A stretch of DNA of 64,000 nucleotides, taken from positions 36,084,937-36,148,936 of the forward strand of contig CM037830.1 of the NCBI GenBank assembly GCA_021234535.1, in the 5' to 3' direction. This document shows, piece by piece, positions 28,501 to 43,500 of the stretch. The stretch's first letter is position 1. Each line of letters begins with the position of its first letter. This stretch comes from Stichopus chloronotus. Lineage: Eukaryota > Echinodermata > Holothuroidea > Aspidochirotida > Stichopodidae. The translations under genes were made by a program, and so were the position numbers. Under the pieces are notes generated by a model that was not told the origin of the DNA, did no database searches, and saw nothing but the letters and a program-made list of their open reading frames with translations.

Positions 28501-31500
28501 ACTGCAACAAATGAGCTGTCAGGCAGTGGATTTCACTGAAGTGATGTCTGAGTTAACTTATCAGGGTGCTATCAATTAAAGCAAATGCATCTGATATAGT
28601 TCTTATAATGAGTGACACATTGCAAATTGGGAAGTGGAGTTCCTGATAGAAATTGCTGTAAACTTTTTTGGGTGTTGTTCATGGATCTGGTATACTTTTT
28701 GCCTATTTGATAAGCAAGTGTGGGTTTGGGAAGGGGGAGGAGGGATAACAGAGTATGATCAATGCTCTGCAATTCCTGTAGCCAAGGCCACCATGGTGAT
28801 TACAACTTTAATCTTGGTGACCAATAGAATGGGGAAATCATTATTTTGATCACCAGACATTTACTGTAACACTTTATGCTTCATTTGGTGCCCAAATCTA
28901 AGGCTAGAAGGAAAGGAAAAACAATGAGACTTCAAAATACTTTGCCTATCCAGAATAATTGTCCCAAAATTGTTAACATTCGGTGATCCCACATTCTTAC
29001 ATTTGTCTCTGAACATTTTCTGTCAGCTGTTGCACAACTTAGTTGAAAATAGACGATGGAGTTAAACTGTAGAGACAAAAGATGTTTCTAGTCAAACTCC
29101 TTACTTTATATCATTGATATATACATCAGTTCATCTCCTGTTAACACTAGCAGTGTAAATTACTTTTCTTGTATGCTCCTGTGTCTTACTATCAACTGCT
29201 GAATAGGTCTATGGCAGGCAATAACTCTTTGCATACATTTGTTGATTTTTTTTGTGACTTATAAATAAAGGTCATACTGCATATTCTCAGCACAGAGATT
29301 TCTGCATGGAACATATTTATGTAAACTCAAAGTGTAAGATATTTCTACTTATTTTTTTTTAATCTGAAATGGGAATTTTTACTTGGGTAAGTAACTTGGC
29401 AATATCGGCATCCAAATATAAGAATAAAATTGAAAATGGCCACCAAGAACATTTGAGGCTGGAGACCAAAAGGCCAACATTCTTGTTGAGTGTTACGTAT
29501 GATATTATAACACTTCTATTACATTACACTGCATACATTTCACAGCAGTGACAACACAGATGTTCACCGAGTGTTGGCCAAACTCTTCTTTAAAAAGGCA
29601 AATCAAACAACTACGGACAAATCTAATGGCGTTGTGGTCACACATGAAATATCTTGTACAGAGGAGACTTCTGAGACCATCACAAACAGTGTAAAAGTTA
29701 ATGTTTTACTCAAATGTTTTACATACAGAGGCAAATATGAAACTGATATCAGTCTTATGTAAGGATATAAAGTTGTAAACTTGAACTGTTGAAGACTAAA
29801 GTTTCCAAGTTTGAAGCTGCTTGAACTAGTAAGAAGTTTTTACATTTTTTTTTACAGTAGCTTGATTGGTACTGTGTGTGTGTGTGAGGGTGTTTGCATG
29901 CACATTGGAGGGGGGGGGAGGAGTGAAGGTGCACTGCGAGAAAACTAATCTCTCGGTGATGAGTGCAGCTTAGGTCAAGAAAACCATGATGGCACTTAAC
30001 ATGTAAGATGTTTACAAGCTAAACTTACCAATTGAAAGACTATCTAAGGATTGCATATTGTCTTTGAAGTACCTCTCTAGAACTGGATAAAGGTGTGAGG
30101 TATAACCTAAAAACACATTTTCATATCCAGCCAACCTGAAGCAAAAATCGGAAAGAAAACGAAGTAAATTCAAAAAGTGGGGAAGAGAGAGGAATTCAAG
30201 AAATTCAACTGAACTCATCGTAGCCAGAAAACGAACCTTTGTCCTATGTTTAAAGGGGATCTTACATGAGTCAAGTTTGTTTACCATTTTGAACCAATGC
30301 CACTTATTCAATGACACTACACAATATCAATCACTCCTTGCAATATAAGGGAAGACAACAAAATGTTAAAGAAATATCAATTTTAACAGTCACAGCATGC
30401 AGACCTGTTTGAATTCCTGTGTAATTGATGGACACTTGATGGTTAAGATTCTGTATAACATACTCATTTGCATTAAGCTTTAGAGATCTTTATTGGACTT
30501 GACCAGCCACACATAAAACAGGAGAGCAACTTGTTTCAATCATGTACATCTAACATGATGTATGCCAATGAGTCTGTTAAAGGTGCTGAAAAAGAAGTTG
30601 CAAATTGATGGTGAGATATAGGAACGGAGGGTAGGGAGGAGGAGGGCGTGGGGTTAAGGAGGTTAGATTTGACAATTATTTCAGAGATGAACATAGCAAT
30701 GAGCATTTTCATCCCAATATTTGTAATGTTCAAACAACACTGCATCAAGTAAACATTGAAAAAGATGATGAAAGCACAGTTTCACTTTGACATTCCCACC
30801 AGACTGACAATATGGAACAACATACTCCTTCTGATAACACCTCAACTTAATCTAATACCAGTATTTTCATGTTGCATAAGCTATTGAAAATACAGCCACC
30901 ATGGGATCTGACATTCAAAGGCTTTCAGCTGGGCTCATCTTGTCACCAGAATGGCTAATTGTCTAAGAGTTATCTGTTTTAACCCAAATCTGTGATTATT
31001 GGATGAGGAGGAGGGGTAGGATACATCCCACCAACCAATTAAGAACCAGATTGTGAAGAAAATACCTGCATACTCTTCTTTCTAGGATAACGTTTCCAGA
31101 GTGGACATTCCCATGATGGGGAAAACCTTGTTCTTCTAAGTATATAAGAGCCTGGGGATAAAATAATACTGATACTACAAATACTAAGCAGTAGCATTTA
31201 CAACAAAAGCAAGAATGTGCATGGAATAATGTTAAATGCTTAGTTTGTGGGACTGATGACTGTGCAAGGTGACCCATGCAGATGGTCAGTCTCAGCTGGT
31301 AAAACTGGAATACAGTAGCTACCTCAGTAAAGACAGTGGGATATTTTGTACTGAAGTATTATGAATAGAAACAAGCAACTTAATAACATTTCAGATGAAT
31401 AGGAACGGACTCAGCTCTCACTGTTATGATTGATAAAATCACACCAGTTAATCAAAGACTACATGGTGTATGGCTAAAGACTGCACACAATAACATAAGT

Positions 31501-34500
31501 GATAATTGCATGATGATTGCACATAGGAAAAAAGTGATAATGAATGATTAAGTAACAATTACATGGTTAAAGAGAGTGAAGATGAGTGAAGGCTGCACTG
31601 AACTATTGATGTCTGTACAATGAACGACTGATGAAAACAGGCATGACAAATGATAACTCCAAGCTGAATATTAAACTAACACTGGCTACACCAATGTCAG
31701 AGTAACTGATGATTATGCAACTATAGTGATGATCACATAATGAACAACTGATGATTGCAGGCAGGGCAACTCATAATTACAAGCTGAACAAGTGATAATG
31801 GCTAAGTTTAAGGGGCTGATGATTGCATGGTGACTTATCAACATGTGCCAAACCACTGATTATTGCACAATGATGAACTGATACACTGCAGACAAGACAA
31901 TTGATGACCACAAACTGAATGACTGATGATAATGAACTTCACAGTGACTGATGATTGATCAGTGAAAGGCTATTAAACTATTGTATACAATATCATTGTC
32001 ATTTTGCATGCAGAGTGAATGGTGATTGCATGCTCAATGACTGATGAGCAAATGCTGGGTGCATGATCATCACATGCAAGGGGACTGACCAAAGCATGCA
32101 GAACAGCTGATGGTGGCATACATGTGGAATTAATTCTGGCTGCACAGCTAATCATGACTCTTTGATAAATGCACATCCACAACATGCCCCGCCCAAAAGA
32201 CGACACGTGCAACACACGCTCATAGTTCTGTAATTCCTTCCATATGTTGCACACAATACTTAGCAGATGTGAACCATACGTTGACCATGCATGACTGCCT
32301 ACCTTATGACAATGAATCGAGTCACATTGTGATGTATAGGACTGGCCAGTTGATATAAAGCCATACGCTATTAACCACTGACTCTGTAATGTCCTTCCAT
32401 ACCATGCCTCAAAGCATTACAACTAACAATACTATTTACTAATAACCTACATCTGATAGAAACATTAACATTTTAATGACACTGCTCAGACTGGCAACAC
32501 AAGCACTGTGAAGTGAGGCCAGGTAAGGACAGTACAGCTTTGTGGTAGGACATTTCAGTCATGCACACATATGGAAGATCTAGTTCATTGTACCTGCAAA
32601 ACCTGGAGTCCAAAGAGTTTCAGCTCATTGTTTGGTAGCGGCCTTCCCTTCAGACCGTATTTATCTTCTACGTAAGCATTTGGGCTGACCTAACATGACA
32701 AGGAAGAACAAAGAAAAGAGAAAAAATCCCTTTTTGAAAGTTTTGAAAATTGAATCGGACATTTTAGATGATGCCATAAACAAGGAATAGGAAATTTCAT
32801 CTGGACTTCCTTCATCTCAACATGCTTTTCTTCTATCTTGTGGCAAAATGTCCTTTGTCAGGATAAGGGAAAGGGGCCACACACTTCAGAATTTGTTCAG
32901 CATTAGAGGAAATTCTCATTAGTGAGTCTCCCCTGACCTGTTACTGGCAAGTCAGGGAAGACAGATTTTCTGCATCGGTGCACTTGATTAGTTTGTTGTC
33001 TCTCTTCCCATGATCATTTCCTGAGCATACACAGTGCTCAGATAAAGAAGTAAACCTCTCAATAGTGCCAGACAGTATCACATGCTTGGATGAGTCTTAA
33101 CGATAGGGTCCTTGCAGTGTAACCTCTGAGTCTACACACCTTGTGGTGGACCATCTATTATCCATGGATAAACTGTTGCAAATTTTTTTTAAATACTAAT
33201 GGAAAATTCCTCTCATGGGGGTACCAGTCCAATTTACAAACTGTCGGGAATGTGATTCAGGACTTTCATGGATTGGTTCGATCCTGCAAAAATGCCATAA
33301 GGTACGACCAGAGTGAAAATGCCAAAGAGATACAGCTAGAGTGTGAATGCCACACAAGGTATTATCAGATTAAAAATGACATATCATATCAGAATTTTTC
33401 CAATTTAGATGGATGCAGGTTGTTGAATATGATTTATCAGAAATCTCTCTCTTTAACAATTATCAAAATATAAAGTAACAAACAATCTGGCTGCACCATC
33501 ATGAGGTTCCATGTTATCCAACAACAACTGTGTTTGAATGTATTGGTTACAGATCAGGTAACTGAAAGCTGGTGCTATGAATACTGTACTACCATGGTGC
33601 TAAAATATTGAGTTCAATACACAGTTCAAAACATGTCACTTGAACATGTATGTGATACCACAAAAAATTGGGAGAAAGAGGATATCTATCCCCAAAACCA
33701 CTTCCAGAGCAAAAGAAAGAGTGACAGGATCAATGGAAAGACAAGTCTGGTGCCTCTGGCCAAAACTAAATGAAATAAGAAATAACTTGTTGGTTTTATG
33801 AGCTGACTGGTCTAAACCTCTTAATGACATTATGATATGTGTAAAGATATGTGTAAACATCAGCATGGAATAAACACCAGCAGCTTGAAGATATTCTTGT
33901 CATTGCATGTGAGCTATCCAAACATACCATTGATGAGAACTCCTCATTACCCATTTCTTTGCAACCTGGGGTCCAATTCAGAATGGCTTAAATTTCTCAG
34001 CCAGTTACTGCTTATTATCTCCTTTCACACTTTTGAAGGTATTTTATCTAACATACAAATTTCAATGAAAATCATTTCTGCTAACTTTGTTGCATGAAAT
34101 GAAAATGAAAGTTTGATCCCTCATGATGCACATCAAGAGCAAGGTACTTTTTCAAAAGTATGAAAGTGTCTCTTACATTTATTGTATGATTAATTAGTAT
34201 TTTTATTATTAATTTATTTGATGATGTCAGGTGACACTGTTCAGATGTGTCATTCATCGAAGTCACCCTCAGACACATAAAGAAAACGTTATGAAAATTT
34301 GGCCATCCTGACAGATTTTGCATGGTAGCAGAACTGATTCCAATAACTCAAATAACTCTAGAAATTTGTAATCAGTGGCAGTGTGGGTGCATCTTTCCAT
34401 GGGGCTGAGGCTCACGTGTGTGCCCACCATCGCTTACATGCACTCACACTTACAGGATCCATAAGCATCCTTGTACTCTGGTGGTACCTTCCACAAACCA

Positions 34501-37500
34501 CTCCTGGGGTTCATGGCCACCAAATCCCCCCCCAACTATGCAGCCACTCATTGTTATCATTGCTTGAAATGAGACTAGACAAATTCTAAGCCAGTTTATG
34601 GCAATAATTACACTATGTGCAATATGGCTACAAATTATGACTCCCGACTCCCACAGCTTCTTAACAGATCCACTGAATGGTCACTGTCCAATGATATCAC
34701 AAAGACAAACAGAGAGCCAAAAGGCTTAGTTATTTCTTGCCATATCTGGTTACATTATATCAAACAATAAATTACCAACATGACATGAGATCAGTTACAG
34801 TTTATTCTTCAATATGGGCAATACACATGCTCAGTATGAAACCCTCATAATTACCCTCCTTGAGTTATATAAAGCGTTTACAAGATTTTGACTTGTGGTG
34901 ACATCAAATGACCTTTGACCTCAACCAAAAACAATAGGGCACAACTACCGAATACCAGCGACAGACGTGCAAAGTATGAGATCTTGCATCATTTCTCTTT
35001 TTGAGATAATAGTTGGCATAATTTTGACTCTTTGATCTCTGGTAACTCTGAATGACCTCTGACTTCCATCAAAACTAATAAGGATCATCCAATAAGAACT
35101 TAATATGAACAATTCCCCTGCTAGGTGCAAGTTACAGATATCGTTCTCCATACAGTGTTTACAAGACTTTTTTTGCAACTTGGTTTTGTTTGAGGTCAAA
35201 GGTTACTGACCTCAAATAAACTTTAACCTCTACCAAAAACAATAGAAATTATCCCTCAGAATGGCCAATTTAAACCCTTAATATGAAGTCAGTCAAGGTT
35301 ATCCTTCCTCAGATATCATGGTTACAAGGTTTTCACAGTTTGACATCTGGTGACCTAAATGACCTTTGACCTCCACCAAAAGCAACAGGGATTATCCACA
35401 CAGCAAGTATGAGATCAGTCAAGGTTGCACTTCTTGAGATATTGTGTTTATAAGGTTTTCACAGTTTGATCTCTAGTGAGCTCAAATGAACTTTGACTTC
35501 CACCAAAAACAACAGGGAACATCTACTCAGTGTGGCCTACCCAAACATTAGGTACGACATCAGTCAAGATTACCCTCCTGGAGATATTGTGTTCACAACC
35601 TTTTTGCAGTTTGAGCTCTGTGACCTCAAAGGACCTTTGACCTCCACCAAAAATGATAGGGATCATCTACTAAATATGGTAAACCTACATACCATGTATG
35701 AGATCAGTCAAGGTTACCCTTTTGAAGAAATTTTTAAGGTTTTCACACTTTGACCTCTGGTGACCTCAAATGACCTTTGACCTCCACCAAAAACAAAGGG
35801 ATCATCTACTTAGTATGGCTAGCCCACACACTAAGTATGAGGTCAGTCAAGGTTACCCTTCTTGGGATATCATGTTTGCAAGCAGCAGCATCACACGCAC
35901 ACACACAACATTGTAAAGATTCTTCCCCCCTTCAGCAAGAAATAAGAAAATTATTGTTCATTAACACATTAAATAACAAAAAAAGAAGATGCTTGAATGA
36001 CCAACAAGAATACTTTGTAATTCTGGGCATGTGTGAGATTATATCATATCTTTGATAAGGGAAAATGATAATCATGATAACAAAAGAACAAAAATGGGAC
36101 AAAATTTTGGAAAATGGGACCTTCAAAATAACACCTACTCCACAGATGTGATCTTTCAAGGAGCCCCTCTTTTCATAAGTCTGCACACTTATAACAAGGC
36201 TTTGTTCAGTCCATAGATCCAAGTCAACCAAAGGCCATATATAAGGATGCTGGAAAAAAAAAAAGGTTGGTAACAGCAGGTAACATGTCATTTCACTCTC
36301 ATATTTTTATAATTGCTGATATATGTCACTCTTTTTCACAACTGAACAAAACCAAGAAGGCTTTGTGAACAATAGAGAAATCAACTCTAAGCAAATGTAT
36401 TGAAATGGATTATGGCAAATACCTTAATCCCTTTTAAACAACAAACAAATTTTTGTCTCTACTTTTCATGGACAAATCAAACAATTGAAAAACTTAAATA
36501 CCTTTCATTTCAAATTCAACAAACATTTGCAGATTTATGTGATAAAGACCCAATATTATTCCAGAGCTGTAACCTGCAGGGACGATGGGGGATTAACTAC
36601 CTCTGAGATGTTAACATTGTAAGTAAAAGGCATAACACTAAAGATATTCCCTTTTCTCTGCATTTTCTCAATTTGTTTGAACCACTTCTTCTGACTTCCT
36701 AGACTACTGAGCCGACAGTAAATCTAAACTAAAAGATGCTGGCTTGTCTGGAAAAATTAGGAGAAACTAATTTCCTTGGAAATACACCATGTGTTAATTG
36801 ATGGAGGCACTTTACTACTAGACAGTCTTTGAACTGCTCCCCTAGGAAGTTTTCCCAGTCTCATACCTCAAACATGCTGACCTTTTGCAAATTTTGTCTC
36901 CCAAGCACTTATGGATACAGTCCAACAATTTTAATACTCCAGGAATATTCAGATCTGCATGTAAAACTGTTCCAACATTATGACATTGCTAGTAAACCAT
37001 TGCCAGGGAAGTGCCACAGAATGTTAACAGGGAAAGAATAAATGCATTGCCTTGTCAAACAAAAGGACAAATGCTACACCCTTGAACTGTGCATTATTAA
37101 AAATTCTTTCATTGATCTATTGTTTAGGAGTGCTTTAACAATTCTCCTCAATCCTAACTACTTTTCAGTACCACATATTGCTCACTCACAGATATTGCAC
37201 ACAACAGTTCCTTCAGGGTCTGTTTTGTTGCTATGTCAAACTGGATGGGACAACTCTGGCTTTTCTTCCACACATTCATGATCAGATCGCTGTTCTGTCG
37301 CATCTTCCTAACCAGGAACCAATGTTTTTCCAGCCTTGTGCCTGTAAAGGTAACGCATACAGATGGACAGAGGGGCATGCAAAAAGTCAGTGCACCTGTG
37401 TGTTTGCAAAAGAAATCCAACTGTCCTAAACTTAGTGTAAATTTTGCAAAACATGCTTATAACTTTGAAGATACATACAGTACGAAGTAATACAAATCGG

Positions 37501-40500
37501 ACACACCACGAAATAGCTACACTTGCAGTTGTAGCAAGTTAGGTTATAATTCCATACAATATCTATCCACTTTATACTGTCCTCTAGCCGTACCATGCTT
37601 TGATGCTTTGACATAAACACTTGTTCTCTAACCAATAACTGGTAGAAACAGGAAGGAGCGTGTTATTCACACTTCTCGTAGACCTACTGACAAAACAAGT
37701 GGACATGAAAGCATAGTGTATAGAAAATAATGTCCCACCTGGGTGTGAAGTTGGCAAGACAAAATAAGATGCAGATTTCCTCCTTGTCAGAAACTTGCTA
37801 TCAGTTGCTGCCAGATTACACCCTGTTGTATTTGCTTGGGAAGCTTGCTATATGGTATCAGACACTATCAATACAATCATCTAAAATATGGGTATGGCTC
37901 CACCAAAAAAACAACGGCATCGGATGATGCAAGACTCGAATTCAGTGAAGCCAGTTCAATGAACTCAGAACGGTGTCTGTACGACGTAGATTTTGTGATT
38001 CCACTAGGCCTCAGATCCCTTTGCACTCTTCAAAACTCATTGCAGACAAGAGTTATTGGGACCAGTATATTTTATTGTTTTTGCTATTTTTTATGGTGAC
38101 AACCTTTGGGAAGGAGATGTACAGGTATGTTTCTGTTTTTCATTTTTTTTTAGGTTTCAAAACAACAAACATAACAAACAGTCTTACCTAAGCTGTTTGA
38201 GAATGTGGGTCAAACTGTCATCAGCAAAAAGAGGGTGCAGGGGAAGAAGCATGCTCTCTTAGAAGGAAAGGAGTGAAAAAGATCTGGCTGTTCCTAAATT
38301 TCCACTAAATATAAAACTATTTTGAGGGTATGAAAGTGCTTTTGTACTTGTTAGTAACCTCTGCGGCGGAACATTTTTCATTGGGGAGAATAAGTGCAGA
38401 AGAGAGTATAAAAATGACGATTAACATGCTGTTTTTGGGAACCCATGACGCTTTGAATTGTCTCACATAACATACTGAAGCCGCTCTCCAACAACTCACC
38501 CATATTAGGAAAGTAACCCATGTATGAATAACGGCCACTGTGGGATCTCAGATAAAATTGGCAGTTGATCAGTGCTTGCTCTATAAGCAAAATGAAGATT
38601 CCAAAAAAAGAAAAAATTAAAAAATAAAGAGTTAAACACCATGCATCATCATACAGCTATAAAATGGCAACAGCTTAAATTTGAATCATTTGTTCATCTG
38701 TACACCGCAGATGTCGAACTTCTCATACAAGGATAAGTTTTTGGAGTTTTTGGAGGTTGTGCTTTATTTGTGAGTACAAAAAAAGCCAAAACAAACATTT
38801 ACAATGTGAAGACCAAAAAACTAATTTACTAATCCAAGGTCCACCTGCATTATGCTGAGCGATTACTTCAATTCAGGTTGTTACAAATCCTTTGCTAGTA
38901 GTTTTTTTTTTTTATTAAATAAATGGAGACAGCTCTGCAAACTTTAAGCAATTTCCCTCTCAAAAGAAACGACAAAACAAAGAGGGAAAAGTTCACAGGA
39001 TTATAGAATCATTCAATAATTCAAATTGCAAAGAAATTTGAAAAAATGATCAACAAATAGTGGGACAACTCTATCGAAATAAAAAATAAAATGGCTCTAC
39101 TATACCCCGGATGCTGTTTCTCTCTTTTTCTCTTTCTCGTTTCAATTTCAACGGCAATGACAAATCCTCCAGGAGAGGCGTGTAGTCATATCGTTTATAG
39201 CGTCTGATGGAGGACAAGAAAATTCCAAATTTCATTTGCAAAACACATGTAATCCCAATACCGCCATATACTAAACCAATGTTTATCTGTAATCCGAGCA
39301 ACACCATACAACTTGACTCCCAGCTGTTTCAAAGCAAACTTGTCACTGTTTACTACCAAAGGCAGATTCATTTTACTTTTTTGTGGTACTTGCCTCCAGT
39401 TACATTGGCAATCAGATATTAAGAATGCTGTTTATGTATGACGGAAATCAGCATGGGTAAACACATGGCAAAGCTTTCAGTTATGTAAATCACAAAATTA
39501 CTTTTTCAATGTTTCAAATTCTGCTAATCTCCACTTCCCTCCAGGTAAAAATTCTAAAATCATCCATTCTGGTGGTAAATGTTTGTTCAAAACAAGTGTT
39601 GGCACACCGCTCCAGGTGGTCATACTATACAGAGTTTTCAGGGAGTACATGGGTCTTCATATCACATTGTACTTAACTTAAAACTTTTGAATCTTTTCAG
39701 CAGACGTCGTGTCTTTCTTGTCAAAGTTGAGGAGATTTGTTAACAAATCGAGACAAAGGAAAATGCTAAACACAGTTTATATATAAAGGGACATAACAAA
39801 ACGAAACGATGTCAGCATCAAAAATCAATTTTGTTTTCATCTGATTAATACATCTAATTGATGTATCTCATGCCTTTTTATTTTCTGAAATTGCGGAATA
39901 TCAGTCACCATGTAGAGGCTATGCACTGCTGTAACAACGAATGACTTTTCTGAGGACCATTGGATGCACTGGCTCAAGCATGCTCCCACCACAAGATTCT
40001 AGTCAAGGAGGCTGCTTTCACCTGTATTTAATGATATTTTTAAGAATTCTGAGCAAGTCAATAAATACCTGTAGCTAATCGCAGTTAACAGTTTTAACGT
40101 AACAAAAAATTTCTGATGAAATTGACCACTAAGTAAACATTCTTGCCATCCAATCTGTTTGAATGTAGATGGGAGAGGAGCGTAAAGGATATATGTGAAT
40201 AGCCCCATCAGTTGTGGATGCTGGCAAGCTAAGAGCCCAGAGATATGATACAAAAGTCACACCTGGATCACTTCAATTCTACAGCCTTCGTCAAAATCAG
40301 ACAGCCATACAAATATAGGAGAACATCGACTTCTGATTTGTCTGTGACACCACACTGCAAATTCTTTTACCATGGATATAGCTGAATGAGTGCAGTGGGG
40401 GTCAACCAGGAGTGGATGAATTTAGGACCCTCCTTTTGCCCCATCATAAAACAATATAGGCCATTTGTGGAGGCCATTGCATGTACCAATTGTGTCTTCT

Positions 40501-43500
40501 CACCTGCAACACCAGACTATGAGAACAACAGCACATATAGTCACTAACAAGGAACCACCACAAATGGCTGCAATCTGAATTAAGAGCACAAAATGAAAAG
40601 AAAAGAGAATGACAAAAAGATGAAATATTCAAAGATGAATTACATAGATTGCAATCAGAATGTTTGATGCCCTTCAAAGAAGAAAATTATAAATGAGTAT
40701 GCTGCCCCCATTCTGTACTTTAACAATTAGGAAGAGCACATTCACAAGACATGAAACTAAGTTGGTGGTTTACATAAATCTGCACCCTCCAGCAACACTT
40801 AAAAACAATACGGGATTTTGACTGGTAGGAACATTCAGCACTTATTATTCTGCGGTATTTATATGACAACATGATCTCTACCACAGGATTTAAAAAAGGG
40901 TGCTAGCAAATGTCACGGCTGTCCAGTAGGAAACTGACACATGAAACATACTTTTGCAACAGTTTCAAACCTGATGTCGATGTAGTATCCAATTTCTGAT
41001 GGCCATAGACAATGGCTTTTAGAGTTTAAAAGGCAGGTTCTGGGCCTGGATTTGACATTGCCTGAGAACTTTTCAAACACACATTGATTAAATGCCACTG
41101 CATGAAGATGATTCGATCAACACATCCTGTCAATCGTTGCTTTTCTATTTGCACATGTGACCGCAAGTATCATAATATTAAATGAAGTGTAACAATTTAA
41201 TAGGGTGAACTTTAGCGTGGAATGCTTGAGTGTTAAAATCAAGTAAGTGTAAACACTGCAAGATCATTTTCTTTTTATTCTCCTTTTTATAATGTTCTGA
41301 TAATATAAGTGAAGCTGCTTTGGTGCAAAAGCACTGATAGAATTTCAAGCAGATTGTATACATGCAGACATGTACCTCTTCTTGACCCTGTTTTATGTAA
41401 AAACTGAAAACAGTGACCTTAAAATGATTTTTGAAAGTTGTCACACATAATTTTTAGGAAACTGGGCCAACTCTACAGATAGTATAGTATGTTTAAGTTT
41501 GGCTGGTTCCACCATACGCTATGCCACTTGCGCAACTTCAACGGAAAGTGTGGCCTTGATTGAGACACTTTCCGATGCCGTGGTCTCGACGTATACTGTA
41601 CTTTCGATACTCTCAGAGCAAATGAAAACATTGCTCAATGTCACCTTCTGTGTCCGATGAAATAGCACATGATTTTCATTCAATAGGCAGTTACGGTTTC
41701 ATAGACACATACAAAATTTTAGAGAGGTCATTTAAGGGTCCACCATCAATTAAAGGTTAATAAATGACAGGCAATCATTCATCTAAAATTTATATTGAAG
41801 CATAAGATTAGATACTGTACGATGAGATCACAAGTAATCGATCATTTTGTGACTGTGATGCATCGTTTGCCAGGTTACATAATTTGGAAATCAGGTTACA
41901 AACATAGACAAGGATCTCCAAAAGTGACATTATAAAAAAAAAAATTCCTGAACAATGGTTCAAAGACAGACTGATGATGAAGGTCTATATCTTCCTAGGA
42001 TCTTAATATAAAAATACTCAGGCTGTAGACGGACAAATGGAGTCTATCAATGCTCATGGTGAAACTAATACACAGTATTCATTTCGAGCCAGCCACAAGT
42101 TTCTTTATCAGCTCCATTCTCCTACTTCCATCAACCCCCCTCTTTCTATTTCCCAGATGTTTCACAGAGGCAAGGAAAGGATACTTTGTTACTTTGTAGG
42201 AAATTTAGAAAAACTGAATGCAGTCAAAAACTGTTTTGGGACATATTTGCTCTAGTCTTAGAATGCTGCCGGCGTAAATTTCATCCACATCCTGTATATA
42301 CTGTGCGGTTCCACTAAGGAGAGAGACTGTTCAACTATTCTCCTTTCTGAGTAAGACGCCACCTGTTGCACATGTCAAGTATAGTACCAAACAACAATTC
42401 TCAGATCCGAATATTTAACCCATCTCTGCCATCTCTGGCTTTGAGTTGGCCTTGAGTACGATAGCAACTTACGTGAAAGAAAATATTTCTCACTGATTCA
42501 CCGCAGGTAGTACTCCAAATCTCATGTCTTCCTTTATACCTGAAGATGCTGCTACTTGATCAAAGATTGCTCTGGTCAAGAAAGACTCCCAGTTGGCCCA
42601 AGAGTACAAGTATGTAAACACTAGCAAGTTCCTGAACATACCTTTGCTGTTCTTTGAAATTAAGGGGGGTATTTTACCTTTGACAGTTGAATGCAAACTT
42701 ATGTGTAAAACTTAGGTGTATTTAATATACATATTAGTAAAAATGTTTTTGAGGACAAAGGTCACAATTTCTAATGTTTCTTGAAAGTAATTGTGTGTAA
42801 GTGCAAAAAGTAAAAACATTACAACTTCAAGACCAACCATTTAGTTTGTCCTGCAATAGCACCATCCAGAGAATTTAAGATTATAGATAGATTTCACGAA
42901 ATAAGTTTTGCCAATTGATTTCAAAATCTTACAACATGACAACCAAAAGTGCAAAATATGATAATTTAGTGGTTGGCAGTTTTTCATTCAACTGTGTCCG
43001 TTTTTTAAATAAGCCAATAGGAAGTGTGCCAGTGATGAATATTCAGTTTCTTGATACAACTGATCACTGATACTGTAATGAGATGATGTATGTAGTGTAT
43101 CTGTCAATGCCGTGTTTCGTTTCACAAATACTAGCAATCCCTGATAGTGATCAAGTGGTAACAACTTAAACAGATGTTTGTGATACACCAGTGCGACTGT
43201 ACTGTTGACTATTCATTGTGTAGGTGTGATCCACTTCTTATCATCAGACCCTTTAATTCCCAAACAACACTTCTGTTGTCTACTGGTTTTATGCCGTTTC
43301 CATTGTCATTTCCAAGTCACAGTTACTGTGATTTTTGTTTATTGAATGATGCACTCCACCCACGATTGACCTTGCTTGTTCATAAAAAGAAATAACGAAT
43401 TAAAATCAAACATAAATGCATAACATATTGTTCTGGTATCTCTGCACACATGCAATCACTTTGAGGCAGTGAAAACTGTAATTAAGAAATACAAAAGACG

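Noticed and set aside
33255..33280. GGTTCGATCC resembling a tRNA B box.
   Set aside because: No A box or cloverleaf arms at the right spacing.
40260..40430. Minus-strand frames between exons 8 and 9, one ending at CAG|GTGTGA.
   Set aside because: Exons 8 and 9 join perfectly in phase without it and no good acceptor precedes it.
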